A DNA stretch of 64,000 bases from Cytophagaceae bacterium ABcell3. Its GTDB lineage: Bacteria; Bacteroidota; Bacteroidia; Cytophagales; Cytophagaceae. A program made the position numbers and the translations under genes. Below, piece by piece: positions 26,034 through 34,475 of the stretch; position 1 is the first letter of the stretch, and each line of letters starts with the position of its first letter. The stretch spans positions 1,014,584 to 1,078,583 of the forward strand of contig CP133159.1 in NCBI GenBank assembly GCA_030913385.1, given 5' to 3'. The notes under the pieces are model-generated. The model made no database searches. It worked only from the letters and a program-made list of their open reading frames with translations, and had not been told where the DNA came from.

Positions 26034-26732
26034 CTAGTCCAGTGTAAGGTGGTATCCTTCCTCAAGCAACTTATTGTATAGTTCTGTATTGAATTTGAGA
26101 ATAGGATTTCTGGTTACATTTTCCTCAGTTTTAAGCAAATGTCCCATCCTGTCGATTTTGTTCTTGAACAAGATTCTGTTAAGCTTTCTGTTTAGGATTG
26201 CTTCATACATTTTATGGACATCATTGAAACGAAAATATTCTGTCAATAGTTGTAAGCCTACTGGTCCTGTTCGTGTTTTTTCCCTCAAATATGCTGCGGC
26301 ATGTTCAATGATTTTCTTATGGTCAAAAGCTATTTTTTCAGGTAGGTTGTATACCGGAAACCAGTCTACCTCTTCAGCGTCGTCGCCTGCAACAATATCT
26401 ACTTCCTTCATACTGACCTCACCATAGTAGGTTACAGAAATAGTTCTTTCCCTTGGGTCGCGGTGTACGTCACTAAAAGTATGCAGTTGGGTAAGCGATG
26501 TTTCCAGTCCAGTTTCTTCTTTCAGTTCTCTGGCTGCGGCAGCTTCGCATGTTTCTGTTAAGTCAAGATATCCTCCAGGAAGCGCCAGGTGACTTCTGTA
26601 TGGCTCTCCTTTTCTTTTTATTAACAGTACATTTAATTTATTCCCTGCATAACCAAAAATAACACAATCAACAGTTACTGCAGGGTGGGGGTATTCGTAG
26701 GTATACATTTTGCTGTAATAATCAGATAACAA
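26034..26732 (-). CDS. Nudix hydrolase-winged-helix regulator (NrtR-like)
   Basis: A 232-residue protein. Residues 15-145 are a Nudix domain; the box Gx5Ex7REUxEExGU is intact (GYLDLTE then RELKEETGL). Residues 150-225 (VGLQLLTEYFRFNDVH, NRKLNRILFKNKIDRMGHLL) form a winged helix as in NrtR-type regulators, which bind ADP-ribose-like ligands and control NAD or sugar genes. Its target is not evident here; no NAD or pentose genes are adjacent. The start could also be the ATG at 26708 (MYTYEYPHPAV), which matches family N-termini better. Confidence 0.82.
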   Translation of the reverse strand: MLSDYYSKMYTYEYPHPAVTVDCVIFGYAGNKLNVLLIKRKGEPYRSHLALPGGYLDLTETCEAAAARELKEETGLETSLTQLHTFSDVHRDPRERTISVTYYGEVSMKEVDIVAGDDAEEVDWFPVYNLPEKIAFDHKKIIEHAAAYLREKTRTGPVGLQLLTEYFRFNDVHKMYEAILNRKLNRILFKNKIDRMGHLLKTEENVTRNPILKFNTELYNKLLEEGYHLTLD

Positions 26733-26882
26733 ACAGTTTTGACATGCAAATTAATCTTTTTTTTAAGCTAGACAATATTAAACGATGAACTACATTAAAT
26801 TATAGAGGAACCTGAAAGGAGGGAGGAAGTGTTTATGCTAATGGTTTTTTGTTAATTTTACTTTTAAATATTTATAAAAACG

Positions 26883-27464
26883 ATGGAAAGATATCTTATA
26901 AATCTAATAGTTTTGTTTACTGCTGTTTTTATGACCTCGTGTGGTTATAATTCTATGGTAGATAAGCAAGAAGATGTGAATGCCAAGTGGGCTCAAGTAG
27001 AAAATGTTTATCAACGTAGAGCCGATTTAATCCCTAACCTTGTAGAAGTTGTGAAAGGGTATGCCGCCCATGAAAAGGATGTCTTGACTGGTGTAGTTGA
27101 AGCAAGGGCAAAGGCTACTGCTGTCAACCTGAATGTTGAGAATCTGTCGGAGGAAAACTTGAAAAAGTTTGAACAGGCACAGTCGGGTCTTTCTTCCGCA
27201 CTTAACCGCTTGATGGCCATATCAGAAAATTACCCCGAACTCAAAGCGAACCAAAATTTCTTAGAGTTGCAGTCTCAGTTGGAAGGTACGGAAAACCGTA
27301 TAACAGTAGAACGCATGAAATTTAATGAGGCTGTTAAAAATTATAACAGTCATATACGTAAATTCCCAAACGTTATTTATGCAGGGTGGTTTAATTTTGA
27401 AGCCCGTGCTTATTTTCAGGCAATCAAAGAGGGTGCTGAGCATGCCCCTGATGTAAAATTCTGA
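26883..27464 (+). CDS. lemA: LemA family lipoprotein
   Basis: A 193-residue protein with a lipobox-like FMTSCGYN and the LemA core: VDKQEDVNAKWAQVENVYQR, RADLIPNLVEVVKGYAAHE, and a long helical region ending NVIYAGWFNF. LemA proteins are helical, membrane-anchored proteins of unsettled role; in Bacteroidota they are commonly followed by TPM-domain proteins, as here (7 bp to the next gene). Confidence 0.9.
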   Translation: MERYLINLIVLFTAVFMTSCGYNSMVDKQEDVNAKWAQVENVYQRRADLIPNLVEVVKGYAAHEKDVLTGVVEARAKATAVNLNVENLSEENLKKFEQAQSGLSSALNRLMAISENYPELKANQNFLELQSQLEGTENRITVERMKFNEAVKNYNSHIRKFPNVIYAGWFNFEARAYFQAIKEGAEHAPDVKF

Positions 27465-27471
27465 TCGTATT

Positions 27472-27906
27472 ATGGCCAAGGATTTTTTTACAGAAGAACA
27501 GAAAGTCGCAATTGTTAACTCTATCAAGACGGCAGAAAATAAAACCTCAGGTGAGGTGCAGGTACATATAGAGAACTATTGCAATGGTGAAGTTTTAGAT
27601 CGTGCTGCAGAGGTTTTCTCGGCGCTAAACATGCAAAACACCAAGCTTCGCAATGGGGTGCTCTTTTATCTCGCTGTCGAAGATCATAAGTTTGCTATTC
27701 TCGGAGACGAGGGTATCAATAATGTCGTACCTGACGACTTCTGGGAGAAGATTATAGATATGATGACTGGTTACTTCATAAAGGGACTGCTTGCCGAGGG
27801 ACTTTGTGCTGGAATAGAGGCTTCTGGCAAACAACTTAAAGAACATTTTCCAGTACAGGAAGATGATATTAACGAACTCCCCGATGATATTTCTTTCGGG
27901 CATTAA
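27472..27906 (+). CDS. TPM-domain protein without signal peptide
   Basis: A 144-residue protein: AKDFFTEEQKVAIVNSIKTA, the TPM entry segment KTSGEVQVHIENY, and FAILGDEGINNVVPDDFWEK, the core of the TPM (Psb32/YgcG-like) fold. No signal peptide or membrane segment is seen. It is sandwiched between lemA and a second TPM protein at 6-7 bp spacing, so the three probably act together at the membrane. Confidence 0.85.
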   Translation: MAKDFFTEEQKVAIVNSIKTAENKTSGEVQVHIENYCNGEVLDRAAEVFSALNMQNTKLRNGVLFYLAVEDHKFAILGDEGINNVVPDDFWEKIIDMMTGYFIKGLLAEGLCAGIEASGKQLKEHFPVQEDDINELPDDISFGH

Positions 27907-27912
27907 TAAAGG

Positions 27913-28713
27913 TTGATGAAACATATTAAAAACATAACTTTACTTTCCTTGCTTTTGCTTTCCGTCGTGGTTTGCTTGGCCGATAACAGCCGTTTTCCCA
28001 AGCCTGAAAACCCGCCACGATTGGTGAACGACTATGCTAAATTGTTGCAGCCTGGCGAACGCGAAGTTTTGGAAAAGAAGTTGCGGACTTATCATGACTC
28101 TACGTCTACTCAAATTGCTGTGGTAATTATGAATGACCTAGGTGGAGAGCCTGCTTCTTCATTTGCTCCTGCACTTGGTGAGTACTGGAAGGTGGGTCAA
28201 AAAGGAAAGAATAATGGCCTGCTGATCCTTGTGTCTAAGGAGTCTCGTGAAGTCTTTATTGCTACGGGTTATGGTATGGAAGCAACTATTACCGATGCTC
28301 GGTCTAAAAACATTGTTGAAAATATTATTAAGCCAGCATTTAAGAAAAATAAATACTATGAGGGTATTGACCAGGCCACCACGGCCATTATTCAATATGC
28401 TTTTGGGGAACATTATGCAGAAAGGGGTAGTAAAGATAAAGCAACTAACAATAGTAATAATACCCTTTTGATAGTAATAATATTGGTTGTAATTATTTTG
28501 GTTTTGAAAAGCAAGGGTGGCAATAATGGCCGTGGGCGAAATACGGGGCCTACTACTTTCTCACGCCGAGGGGCTTATATGGGGCCTGTTATTGGAGGAG
28601 GAGCTTTTGGAGGTGGTGGTTTTAACGGAGGTGGATTCGGAACTTCTGGTGGTGGTTTTGGTGGCTTTGGAGGCGGTAGCTTTGGAGGTGGAGGTGCCGG
28701 AGGGAAATGGTGA
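27913..28713 (+). CDS. YgcG-like TPM-domain membrane protein with Gly-rich tail
   Basis: A 266-residue protein with signal peptide (LLSLLLLSVVVCLA), the TPM domain (PRLVNDYAKLLQPGE, STQIAVVIMNDLGG, VFIATGYGMEATITD), one TM helix (residues 178-194, LLIVIILVVIILVL) and a strongly Gly/Ser/Phe-rich C-terminus (FGGGGFNGGGFG and repeats). TPM proteins have been tied to membrane-protein turnover and photosystem repair in plants; the bacterial role is open. Last gene of the lemA operon, ended by the terminator at 28734. Confidence 0.88.
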   Translation: MMKHIKNITLLSLLLLSVVVCLADNSRFPKPENPPRLVNDYAKLLQPGEREVLEKKLRTYHDSTSTQIAVVIMNDLGGEPASSFAPALGEYWKVGQKGKNNGLLILVSKESREVFIATGYGMEATITDARSKNIVENIIKPAFKKNKYYEGIDQATTAIIQYAFGEHYAERGSKDKATNNSNNTLLIVIILVVIILVLKSKGGNNGRGRNTGPTTFSRRGAYMGPVIGGGAFGGGGFNGGGFGTSGGGFGGFGGGSFGGGGAGGKW

Positions 28714-28733
28714 CCGAGGTATTTGAAAATTAC

Positions 28734-28777
28734 AAAATAAAAAGCCGGATACTTAGTGTAGACCGGCTTTTTATTTT
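28734..28777. terminator. Bidirectional terminator
   Basis: AAAATAAAAAGCCGG, a 14-base loop, then CCGGCTTTTTATTTT form a perfect stem with A and T tracts. It lies between convergent genes (the lemA operon and ndk) and can serve both. Confidence 0.85.
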
Positions 28778-28786
28778 AAAAAAAAA

Positions 28787-29206
28787 TTAATATTGCTCCA
28801 TTGCAGAGAAAAAGAACGAAGACTCTATTGCCGCATTTTCGTCAGAGTCAGAACCGTGAATGGCATTAGCCTCTAATGATTTTGCAAACTTCTTTCTTAT
28901 TGTTCCTTCTTCAGCTTCTGCTGGATTGGTAGCACCAATAAGTTTTCTGAAGTCAGCTACGGCATTTTCTTTTTCCAAGATCATAGCTAAAATGTGGCCA
29001 GAAGACATATATTTCTTTAAGTCGTTGTAAAAAGGCCTTTCTTTATGAACAGCATAAAACTGCCCTGCACGTTCATCGGAAAGTTTGGTCATTTTTGCAG
29101 CCACCAATCTAAAGCCTGCTTCTTCGATCATTTTAATAATTGCTCCGGAATGCCCTTCTGCTACTGCATCAGGCTTGATCATTGTAAAAGTTCTGTTTGT
29201 TGCCAT
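28787..29206 (-). CDS. ndk: Nucleoside-diphosphate kinase
   Basis: A 139-residue [22 protein letters not shown] at the N-terminus, the phosphohistidine in [10 protein letters not shown] near residue 115, and the usual end [15 protein letters not shown]. It transfers the terminal phosphate among NTPs and NDPs. The gene is divergent from nrnA. A -7-like box TATTTTTG (minus strand, 29239-29246) sits 33 bp upstream of the ATG, without a clear -33 partner. Confidence 0.95.
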   Translation of the reverse strand: MATNRTFTMIKPDAVAEGHSGAIIKMIEEAGFRLVAAKMTKLSDERAGQFYAVHKERPFYNDLKKYMSSGHILAMILEKENAVADFRKLIGATNPAEAEEGTIRKKFAKSLEANAIHGSDSDENAAIESSFFFSAMEQY

Positions 29207-29545
29207 AGTTCTTGGTATTCTTTTTGGTTTATTTCCCGCAAAAATAGGGACTTTGGTAAATTATAAAATTGATAAAGGTTTTATTATGTGAATTTTCTGC
29301 ACTTTTTCAACTCTTAAAGGAAAATAAAGTTTAATTGACAGGAGGCAAGTTACGCTAAACCAGTTTATTTATATAGAAAACCATACATTTTCAAAAGATA
29401 CATTTAATGAGTACTGAGAGAGTGGTAGAGACAAAGTAATTAAGTACCTTACATAAGGATGTTTTTCTGCTTTGTTTTTTAATCAAAATCTTTCCACTTT
29501 TGTTAAAGATATATTACTAAAAATTCCTTTTCCGAGGTTTTTACA
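29207..29545. other. Intergenic region between ndk and nrnA
   Basis: 339 bp, AT-rich, between divergent genes; must hold both promoters. Apart from the TATTTTTG box for ndk noted there, I see no convincing promoter, repeat or small gene. Confidence 0.4.
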
Positions 29546-30583
29546 ATGCAAATGATCAAGGACCTGAAAGAACTTCTGCAGTCTCCCAAAAATATTGTTA
29601 TCACGACACATCATAAGCCGGATGCTGATGCTTTGGGTTCGTCTTTAGCTTTGTGGAACTATTTGATCAAGAAAGGTCATAAAGCCACAGTTATTAGCCC
29701 AACAGATTATCCTAAATTTTTGCACTGGATGGAGGGCAATGAGCATGTTGTTGTATACAATGAAGGAAATGAGGCTTATTCGGCACGGTTGGTGGCACAG
29801 GCCGATATAATTTTCTGCCTGGACTTTTCCGCTCTTTCCAGAATTAATGAACTGGGAGAACTTATTGGTAAGGCCAAAGGGGTTAAGGTTTTGATCGATC
29901 ATCACTTAGAACCAGAAGATTTTGCGGATTATGCTTATTGGGACGTTAATGCGGCTGCTACAGCAGTGTTGATCTTTAAGTTTATAATGCGGATGGATGA
30001 GAAAAACCTGATGGACATTCCTATGGGAGAATGTATTTACGCAGGTATTATGACCGATACAGGCTCTTTCCGGCATCCTACAACTACCAAAGAGGTACAC
30101 TTAATTATTGCTGACCTTATTAATATGGGCGTAGATATTTCTAAGGTACACCGACTAATTTATGAAAACAATTCAGAGCAAAGGTTGAGGTTTTTGGGGC
30201 ATATGTTGTTGAACAAGTTGGAAGTCCTCCCTGAGTACTGTACGGCTTATATTTATGTAAGCCAGCAAGAGCTTATTGATTTTGGGTCTCAAACTGGCGA
30301 TACGGAGGGTTTGGTAAATTATGCACTTTCATTGGAAAATGTCGTTTTCGCAGCCGTTATCATAGAACGCGAAGATGCTGTGAAACTTTCTTTTCGCTCT
30401 AAAGGCGAGTTTTCTGTTAATGATTTTGCCCGTAAGCACTTCGAAGGCGGGGGGCATAAAAATGCGGCTGGCGGAAAATCTAATGTTGGATTGAATGAAA
30501 CCGTAGAAAAATTTGTTTCCCTTCTACCAGAATACAAGGGTACGCTCGTTTCTGGAAATAAACATGAAAATCAGTTATGTTAA
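29546..30583 (+). CDS. nrnA: DHH/DHHA1 phosphoesterase (NrnA-like nanoRNase / pAp phosphatase)
   Basis: A 345-residue two-domain protein. The DHH domain shows HHKPDADALGSSLAL near residue 22, CLDFSALSRI, and the DHH motif in LIDHHLEPEDF near 116; the DHHA1 domain ends with FEGGGHKNAAGGKS, which binds substrate. NrnA degrades 2-5-mer RNA and dephosphorylates pAp. It overlaps the following FKBP gene by 7 bp, an arrangement resembling the nrnA-gldI order of flavobacteria. Confidence 0.9.
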   Translation: MQMIKDLKELLQSPKNIVITTHHKPDADALGSSLALWNYLIKKGHKATVISPTDYPKFLHWMEGNEHVVVYNEGNEAYSARLVAQADIIFCLDFSALSRINELGELIGKAKGVKVLIDHHLEPEDFADYAYWDVNAAATAVLIFKFIMRMDEKNLMDIPMGECIYAGIMTDTGSFRHPTTTKEVHLIIADLINMGVDISKVHRLIYENNSEQRLRFLGHMLLNKLEVLPEYCTAYIYVSQQELIDFGSQTGDTEGLVNYALSLENVVFAAVIIEREDAVKLSFRSKGEFSVNDFARKHFEGGGHKNAAGGKSNVGLNETVEKFVSLLPEYKGTLVSGNKHENQLC

Positions 30584-31521
30584 AAAAGTTAAGTGTTCTC
30601 GCGCTCCTGCCGCTCTTTTTTTATGCCTGTAAAAATGAAAATGGCTATCAAGCAACAGAGACTGGTCTGAAGTATAAGTTTTTTGTAGATTCTGCTGGCG
30701 CACCTGCTACATTGGGTGAAGCTGTCAAAATGGATGTTAAAATATGGGATGAGAGAGACTCTTTGCTAGAGCACTCTGTTAAGACCAGTGCCAAAGTTAC
30801 AACTCCCAAATTTAAAGGAGGCCTTGAAGAAGGGTTTATGATGATGTCGCCAGGGGACAGTGCTTCTTTTAAAATTAATGCAGACTCCTTCTTTTTGGTA
30901 AACCTTAATCGCGAAAGGCCTGACTTCTTATCCGAAGGTAGTGAACTGACTTTTAACCTAAAGCTTCATAAGATATATTCTCGCGAAGAAGTGGCTGCCG
31001 AAATGGAAAAATACCATCAGCAATTAGAGGCAGAGAAACAAAACAAGATTTTGCAGGTTGAAAACTTTATGGATGCGCTTTTAGATTCGGCTTCTATACA
31101 AAAACAGATGAAGGTCGATGAGCGGATTATGAAAGAGTTCATGAAAGATAACAACCTGGACATGGAGAAGTCTAAGCATGGTGTGTACTATACTATATCA
31201 GAACGCGCCGGAAATGCTAAAGCTGAGCCGGGTGATACTTTGGTAGTCCACTATACAGGAAGGCTTCTTGATGGAAAAGTTTTTGATACTTCAGAAGGAC
31301 GTGCTCCTTTTGACTTTGTATTGGGAATAGGCGAGGTTATCCCTGGCTGGGATGATGTGATTACTTATTTTGGCGAAGGTGACAAAGGGCAAATTCTTAT
31401 CCCTTCTTCATTGGCATATATGGACATTGGAATACCTGACCCATCTGACCATGATAAATTTCTAATCCCTAAAAACGCTCCTTTAATTTTTGATGTAGAA
31501 ATTTTAGAGGTTAGAAAATGA
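30577..31521 (+). CDS. FKBP-type peptidyl-prolyl isomerase lipoprotein (GldI-like)
   Basis: A 314-residue lipoprotein (lipobox LFFYACKNENG). Residues 25-130 look like a degenerate FKBP-like domain (GLKYKFFVDSAGAPATLGEA), a helical linker follows, and residues 200-314 are a full FKBP domain (DTLVVHYTGRLLDGKVFDTS, FVLGIGEVIPGWDDVITYF). The neighbours ndk and nrnA match the neighbourhood I recall for GldI, the gliding-associated FKBP lipoprotein of Bacteroidota. Whether this cell glides cannot be told from the window. Confidence 0.82.
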   Translation: MLKKLSVLALLPLFFYACKNENGYQATETGLKYKFFVDSAGAPATLGEAVKMDVKIWDERDSLLEHSVKTSAKVTTPKFKGGLEEGFMMMSPGDSASFKINADSFFLVNLNRERPDFLSEGSELTFNLKLHKIYSREEVAAEMEKYHQQLEAEKQNKILQVENFMDALLDSASIQKQMKVDERIMKEFMKDNNLDMEKSKHGVYYTISERAGNAKAEPGDTLVVHYTGRLLDGKVFDTSEGRAPFDFVLGIGEVIPGWDDVITYFGEGDKGQILIPSSLAYMDIGIPDPSDHDKFLIPKNAPLIFDVEILEVRK

Positions 31522-32396
31522 GAAAGAAAGCTAAGTTTTTATTTCCGGTAGTTATTGGTATGTTAGTATCATGCCAGTCCTCTATGGTAGGGAATGGGGG
31601 AGACGATGATTTTGCCCGTACAGCTTCGGGGCTGGAATATAAAGTGCATAAACAGGGAACTCGTAAAAACATAGCTTTGAACGATGCTGTTGTCTTTCAT
31701 ATGCGCTTAAAGGCTGGAGATGAAGTGCTGCGGGATACCTGGAAAGAAGGTGTTGCTCTTAACATGGTTCTGGATGAAATTCCTTTTGAAGGTAGTTTTG
31801 AAGAAGGTCTTACTTATCTGGCCGAAGGAGATAGTGCTTCTTTTCATGTAGATGCCGATTCGTTATATGAAAAATCTTTTGGTGCGCCCAAGCCAAGTGG
31901 TTTAGAGAATAATAAGGTGGTTTTTGATGTGAAGGTTGATAAAGTGGTTTCTGAAGATGAGCTGGAAAGGGATAAAGAAGTCGAAGAGCTTCGGGTAAAA
32001 CTTGAAAATGAAGAGCAAATAAATACTTACCTTAGGAACAATAAAATATTTGAGGTAGAGAAAGATCTTTCTGGACTTTACATGGTAAGGAAAAAGAAAG
32101 GTAATGGCGAAAAAGTTGAGGAAGGTCAACGTGTAGCTGTTCACTACATAGGCAAACTTGTGAACGGACAAGTGTTTGACAACTCCTATGAGAAGGAAGA
32201 GCCTATGGTTTTCACATTAGGCAAAGGAGAGGTTATTTCTGGATGGGATATCGGGATCGCTAAGCTTGAGCAAGGCGAAAAGGCCATTTTGGTAGTGCCT
32301 TCTTATTTGGGATACGGTGCTGAAGGCGCCGGTACTACTATACCTCCTGATAGCCCGCTCGTCTTTGAAGTCGAGTTGGTCGCCGTTCAAGAGTAG
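31518..32396 (+). CDS. FKBP-type peptidyl-prolyl isomerase lipoprotein
   Basis: A 292-residue paralogue of the preceding gene with the same plan: lipobox GMLVSCQSS, an N-terminal degenerate FKBP-like domain (ASGLEYKVHKQGTRK), a charged helical linker, and a C-terminal canonical FKBP domain (VAVHYIGKLVNGQVFDNS, VISGWDIGIAKLEQGEKA, YGAEGAGTTIPPDSPLVFEV). Overlap of 4 bp with the upstream gene (ATGA) indicates coupling. Probably folds periplasmic or outer-membrane proteins together with its neighbour. Confidence 0.85.
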   Translation: MRKKAKFLFPVVIGMLVSCQSSMVGNGGDDDFARTASGLEYKVHKQGTRKNIALNDAVVFHMRLKAGDEVLRDTWKEGVALNMVLDEIPFEGSFEEGLTYLAEGDSASFHVDADSLYEKSFGAPKPSGLENNKVVFDVKVDKVVSEDELERDKEVEELRVKLENEEQINTYLRNNKIFEVEKDLSGLYMVRKKKGNGEKVEEGQRVAVHYIGKLVNGQVFDNSYEKEEPMVFTLGKGEVISGWDIGIAKLEQGEKAILVVPSYLGYGAEGAGTTIPPDSPLVFEVELVAVQE

Positions 32397-32434
32397 CGCT
32401 TAACTTTCCAAAATCTACTAATCTAACATTTCAC

Positions 32435-32475
32435 AAAAGCACTTTAGGCGAACACATGTCCTAAAAGTGCTTTTT
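32435..32475 (+). terminator. Rho-independent terminator
   Basis: AAAAGCACTTTAGG, an 11-base loop, CCTAAAAGTGC and then TTTTT. It closes the nrnA-FKBP-FKBP operon and separates the third FKBP gene. Confidence 0.75.
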
Positions 32476-32537
32476 CTTATAAGATTTCTTATCTTTATAA
32501 TGTAGAGTCCTTCTACTGAATTAACAGATATCATAAA

Positions 32538-32987
32538 ATGAAAATACCAATTGTGAAAAATTACACTATCATTTTCGCATTCCTTTTTTTCTCTTACTCC
32601 ACGTATGCTACAGATGGAACCTTTACTGATACCATTGTGACATCTACTGGCTTGAAATATGTCGTGCTTAAAAAAGGGGATGGGGAAAAACCTAAAAAGG
32701 GAGACAAGGTTACCGTGCATTACCGAGGTGAGCTTCCCAGCGGGAAAGTGTTTGATACCAGCAGAAACGGTAGACCTTTTAAGTTTAAAATCGGGAAACA
32801 GCAGGTGATTCCGGGTTGGGAAGAAGGTGTCACTCTAATGAGGAGGGGTGAAATTGGTGTATTAATTGTTCCGGCACATTTGGCTTATGGAAAGCGTGGT
32901 GTAAGAGATGAATTTGATGACTCAAATTATGAAATTCCTCCTGATAGTGAGCTTATTTTTGAGATGGAACTACTTCATTTTAAATAA
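32538..32987 (+). CDS. Short secreted FKBP-type peptidyl-prolyl isomerase
   Basis: A 149-residue single-domain FKBP with a signal peptide (IIFAFLFFSYSTYA). The domain is complete: KVTVHYRGELPSGKVFDTS, QVIPGWEEGVTLMRRGE, HLAYGKRGVRDEF and IPPDSELIFEMELL. Unlike the two upstream proteins it has no lipobox Cys and no extra domain. It is behind a terminator and so is likely transcribed on its own; a -7-like TATCTTTA at 32490 lies 41 bp before the ATG. Confidence 0.88.
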   Translation: MKIPIVKNYTIIFAFLFFSYSTYATDGTFTDTIVTSTGLKYVVLKKGDGEKPKKGDKVTVHYRGELPSGKVFDTSRNGRPFKFKIGKQQVIPGWEEGVTLMRRGEIGVLIVPAHLAYGKRGVRDEFDDSNYEIPPDSELIFEMELLHFK

Positions 32988-33003
32988 AAGTTAAACCTTT
33001 ACC

Positions 33004-33702
33004 GTAGTGCCGATTTTTTATCGGCATGGTACTTCGGCGATTAGGATTGTCTTTCAACTTAGGCCACTAAAAGAGGTTTTCCTGAACCGATAGGAAATCG
33101 GATCTACGGTAAGGATAGCTGCTTTGGCGATTAACTCTGTCTTTCAGCTTATCTCAATGAATGGACTAATTGTTGGTTCGAAAGGAGTTCATGTTTATTG
33201 TAGTGCCGATTTTTTATCGGCATGGTTACTTCGGCGATTAGGGCTATCTTTACTTAGGTCAGTAAAAGTGGTTTTCCTGATCCGATAGGAAATCGGATCT
33301 ACGGTAGGGTATAGTTGCCTTTGGCGATTAACTCTGTCTTTCAGCTCATCTCAATGAATGTCCTGATCGTTGGTCCGAAAAGGTTCATGTTTACTGTAGT
33401 GCCGATTTTTTATCGGCATGGTTACTTCGGCGGTTAGGACTATCTTTCAACTTAGGTCAGTAAAAGAGGTTTTCCTGATCCGATAGGAAATCGGATCTAC
33501 GGTAGGGCATGGTTGCCTTTGGCGATTAGCTCTGTCTTTCAGCTCATCTCAATGAATGTACTAATCGTTGATCCGAAAGAAGTTCATGTTTATTGTAGTG
33601 CCGATTTTTTATCGGCATGGTTACTTCGGCGATTAGGGCTATCTTTACTTAGGCCAGTAAAATAGGACTTCCTGATCCGATAAGAAATCGGATCTACGGT
33701 AA
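33004..33702. repeat. REP array, left arm (4 pairs)
   Basis: Four forward REP units, GTAGTGCCGATT...ATCGGCA (feet at 33004, 33200, 33396 and 33595), alternate with inverted units of the form GATCCGATAGGAAATCGGATC-TAC. Read on the minus strand the latter are GTAG-ATCCGAT...ATCGGATC, so both kinds share a GTAG foot and a CCGAT/ATCGG hairpin. The period is 196-199 bp and the spacer DNA between hairpins is also repeated. This is the organisation of BIMEs mobilised by RAYT transposases. Confidence 0.88.
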
Positions 33703-33776
33703 GGGTAATTTCTTATCGGTATGACTTTTTACCATGGAATAGTTACTTTCTGCTTTATCGCATGGTAACGCAAATG

Positions 33777-34376
33777 TTATAAGTATTTCAAAAATATTGG
33801 ATTGCAATACGAAAACTCATAATCCTCTCTACATTTTACATAACCAGCTTTAACAGGGTTGTCTAGTGTGTAGTTTATTTTGTTCGCAAGATCCTCCATG
33901 TTTTTTATCAAATTGTCATAACTTTCCTTTTGCCAAAAAACGCCTTCCCTTCTAAGCATTGCATTGCATTTAATAGCTGTGTGTCTTTTCAATGATTGTA
34001 AAATTTTATATAACGGGCGTTGGCATTTGTCTATGATAAGATGGACGTGGTTTGCCATAACTGTATAACAGATAAGCCTGTAGTCTTTACTATCTAGGTA
34101 GTGGAACGAATTTGCAACAATTTTTGCTATGTCTTTTTGTTTTAGCCATACAGGGCCATATGTTGCCTTGTCTAAAAAGGTTTCATATTTCTCAAATAAG
34201 TTATCATGATGTGGCTTGCTATGTTTTGCTTTAATTTTTTTTAGAAGCTCTATTTCTTGTTTCAGTGAATCATGAACTTGTTTTGGTAAAGACCCATATA
34301 GCCTGTAAGTGATGAAAAATATACCATCTTTTGGTTGAATGTGAGGAAGGTTACGTCTGTAAAAAGGTTTATACAT
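33777..34376 (-). CDS. REP-associated tyrosine transposase (RAYT, Y1 family)
   Basis: A 199-residue Y1/HUH transposase. GIFFITYRLYGSLP starts the domain, the metal-binding HUH motif is in TVMANHVHLIID near residue 110, and the candidate catalytic Tyr lies in NKINYTLDNPVKAGYV near 167. RAYTs bind the GTAG foot of REP hairpins and cut single-stranded DNA. This one is embedded between two REP arrays, which makes it the likely handler of these repeats. The gene looks intact. Confidence 0.9.
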   Translation of the reverse strand: MYKPFYRRNLPHIQPKDGIFFITYRLYGSLPKQVHDSLKQEIELLKKIKAKHSKPHHDNLFEKYETFLDKATYGPVWLKQKDIAKIVANSFHYLDSKDYRLICYTVMANHVHLIIDKCQRPLYKILQSLKRHTAIKCNAMLRREGVFWQKESYDNLIKNMEDLANKINYTLDNPVKAGYVKCREDYEFSYCNPIFLKYL

Positions 34377-34475
34377 GGAAAAAAATATTTAAAAATTAAT
34401 TCATGGGGGAAATTTACTTCTAAATGATTTAATTTTAAAGAGTTAATATCAGTTGGAGTCTAATTAGCTCTATAT

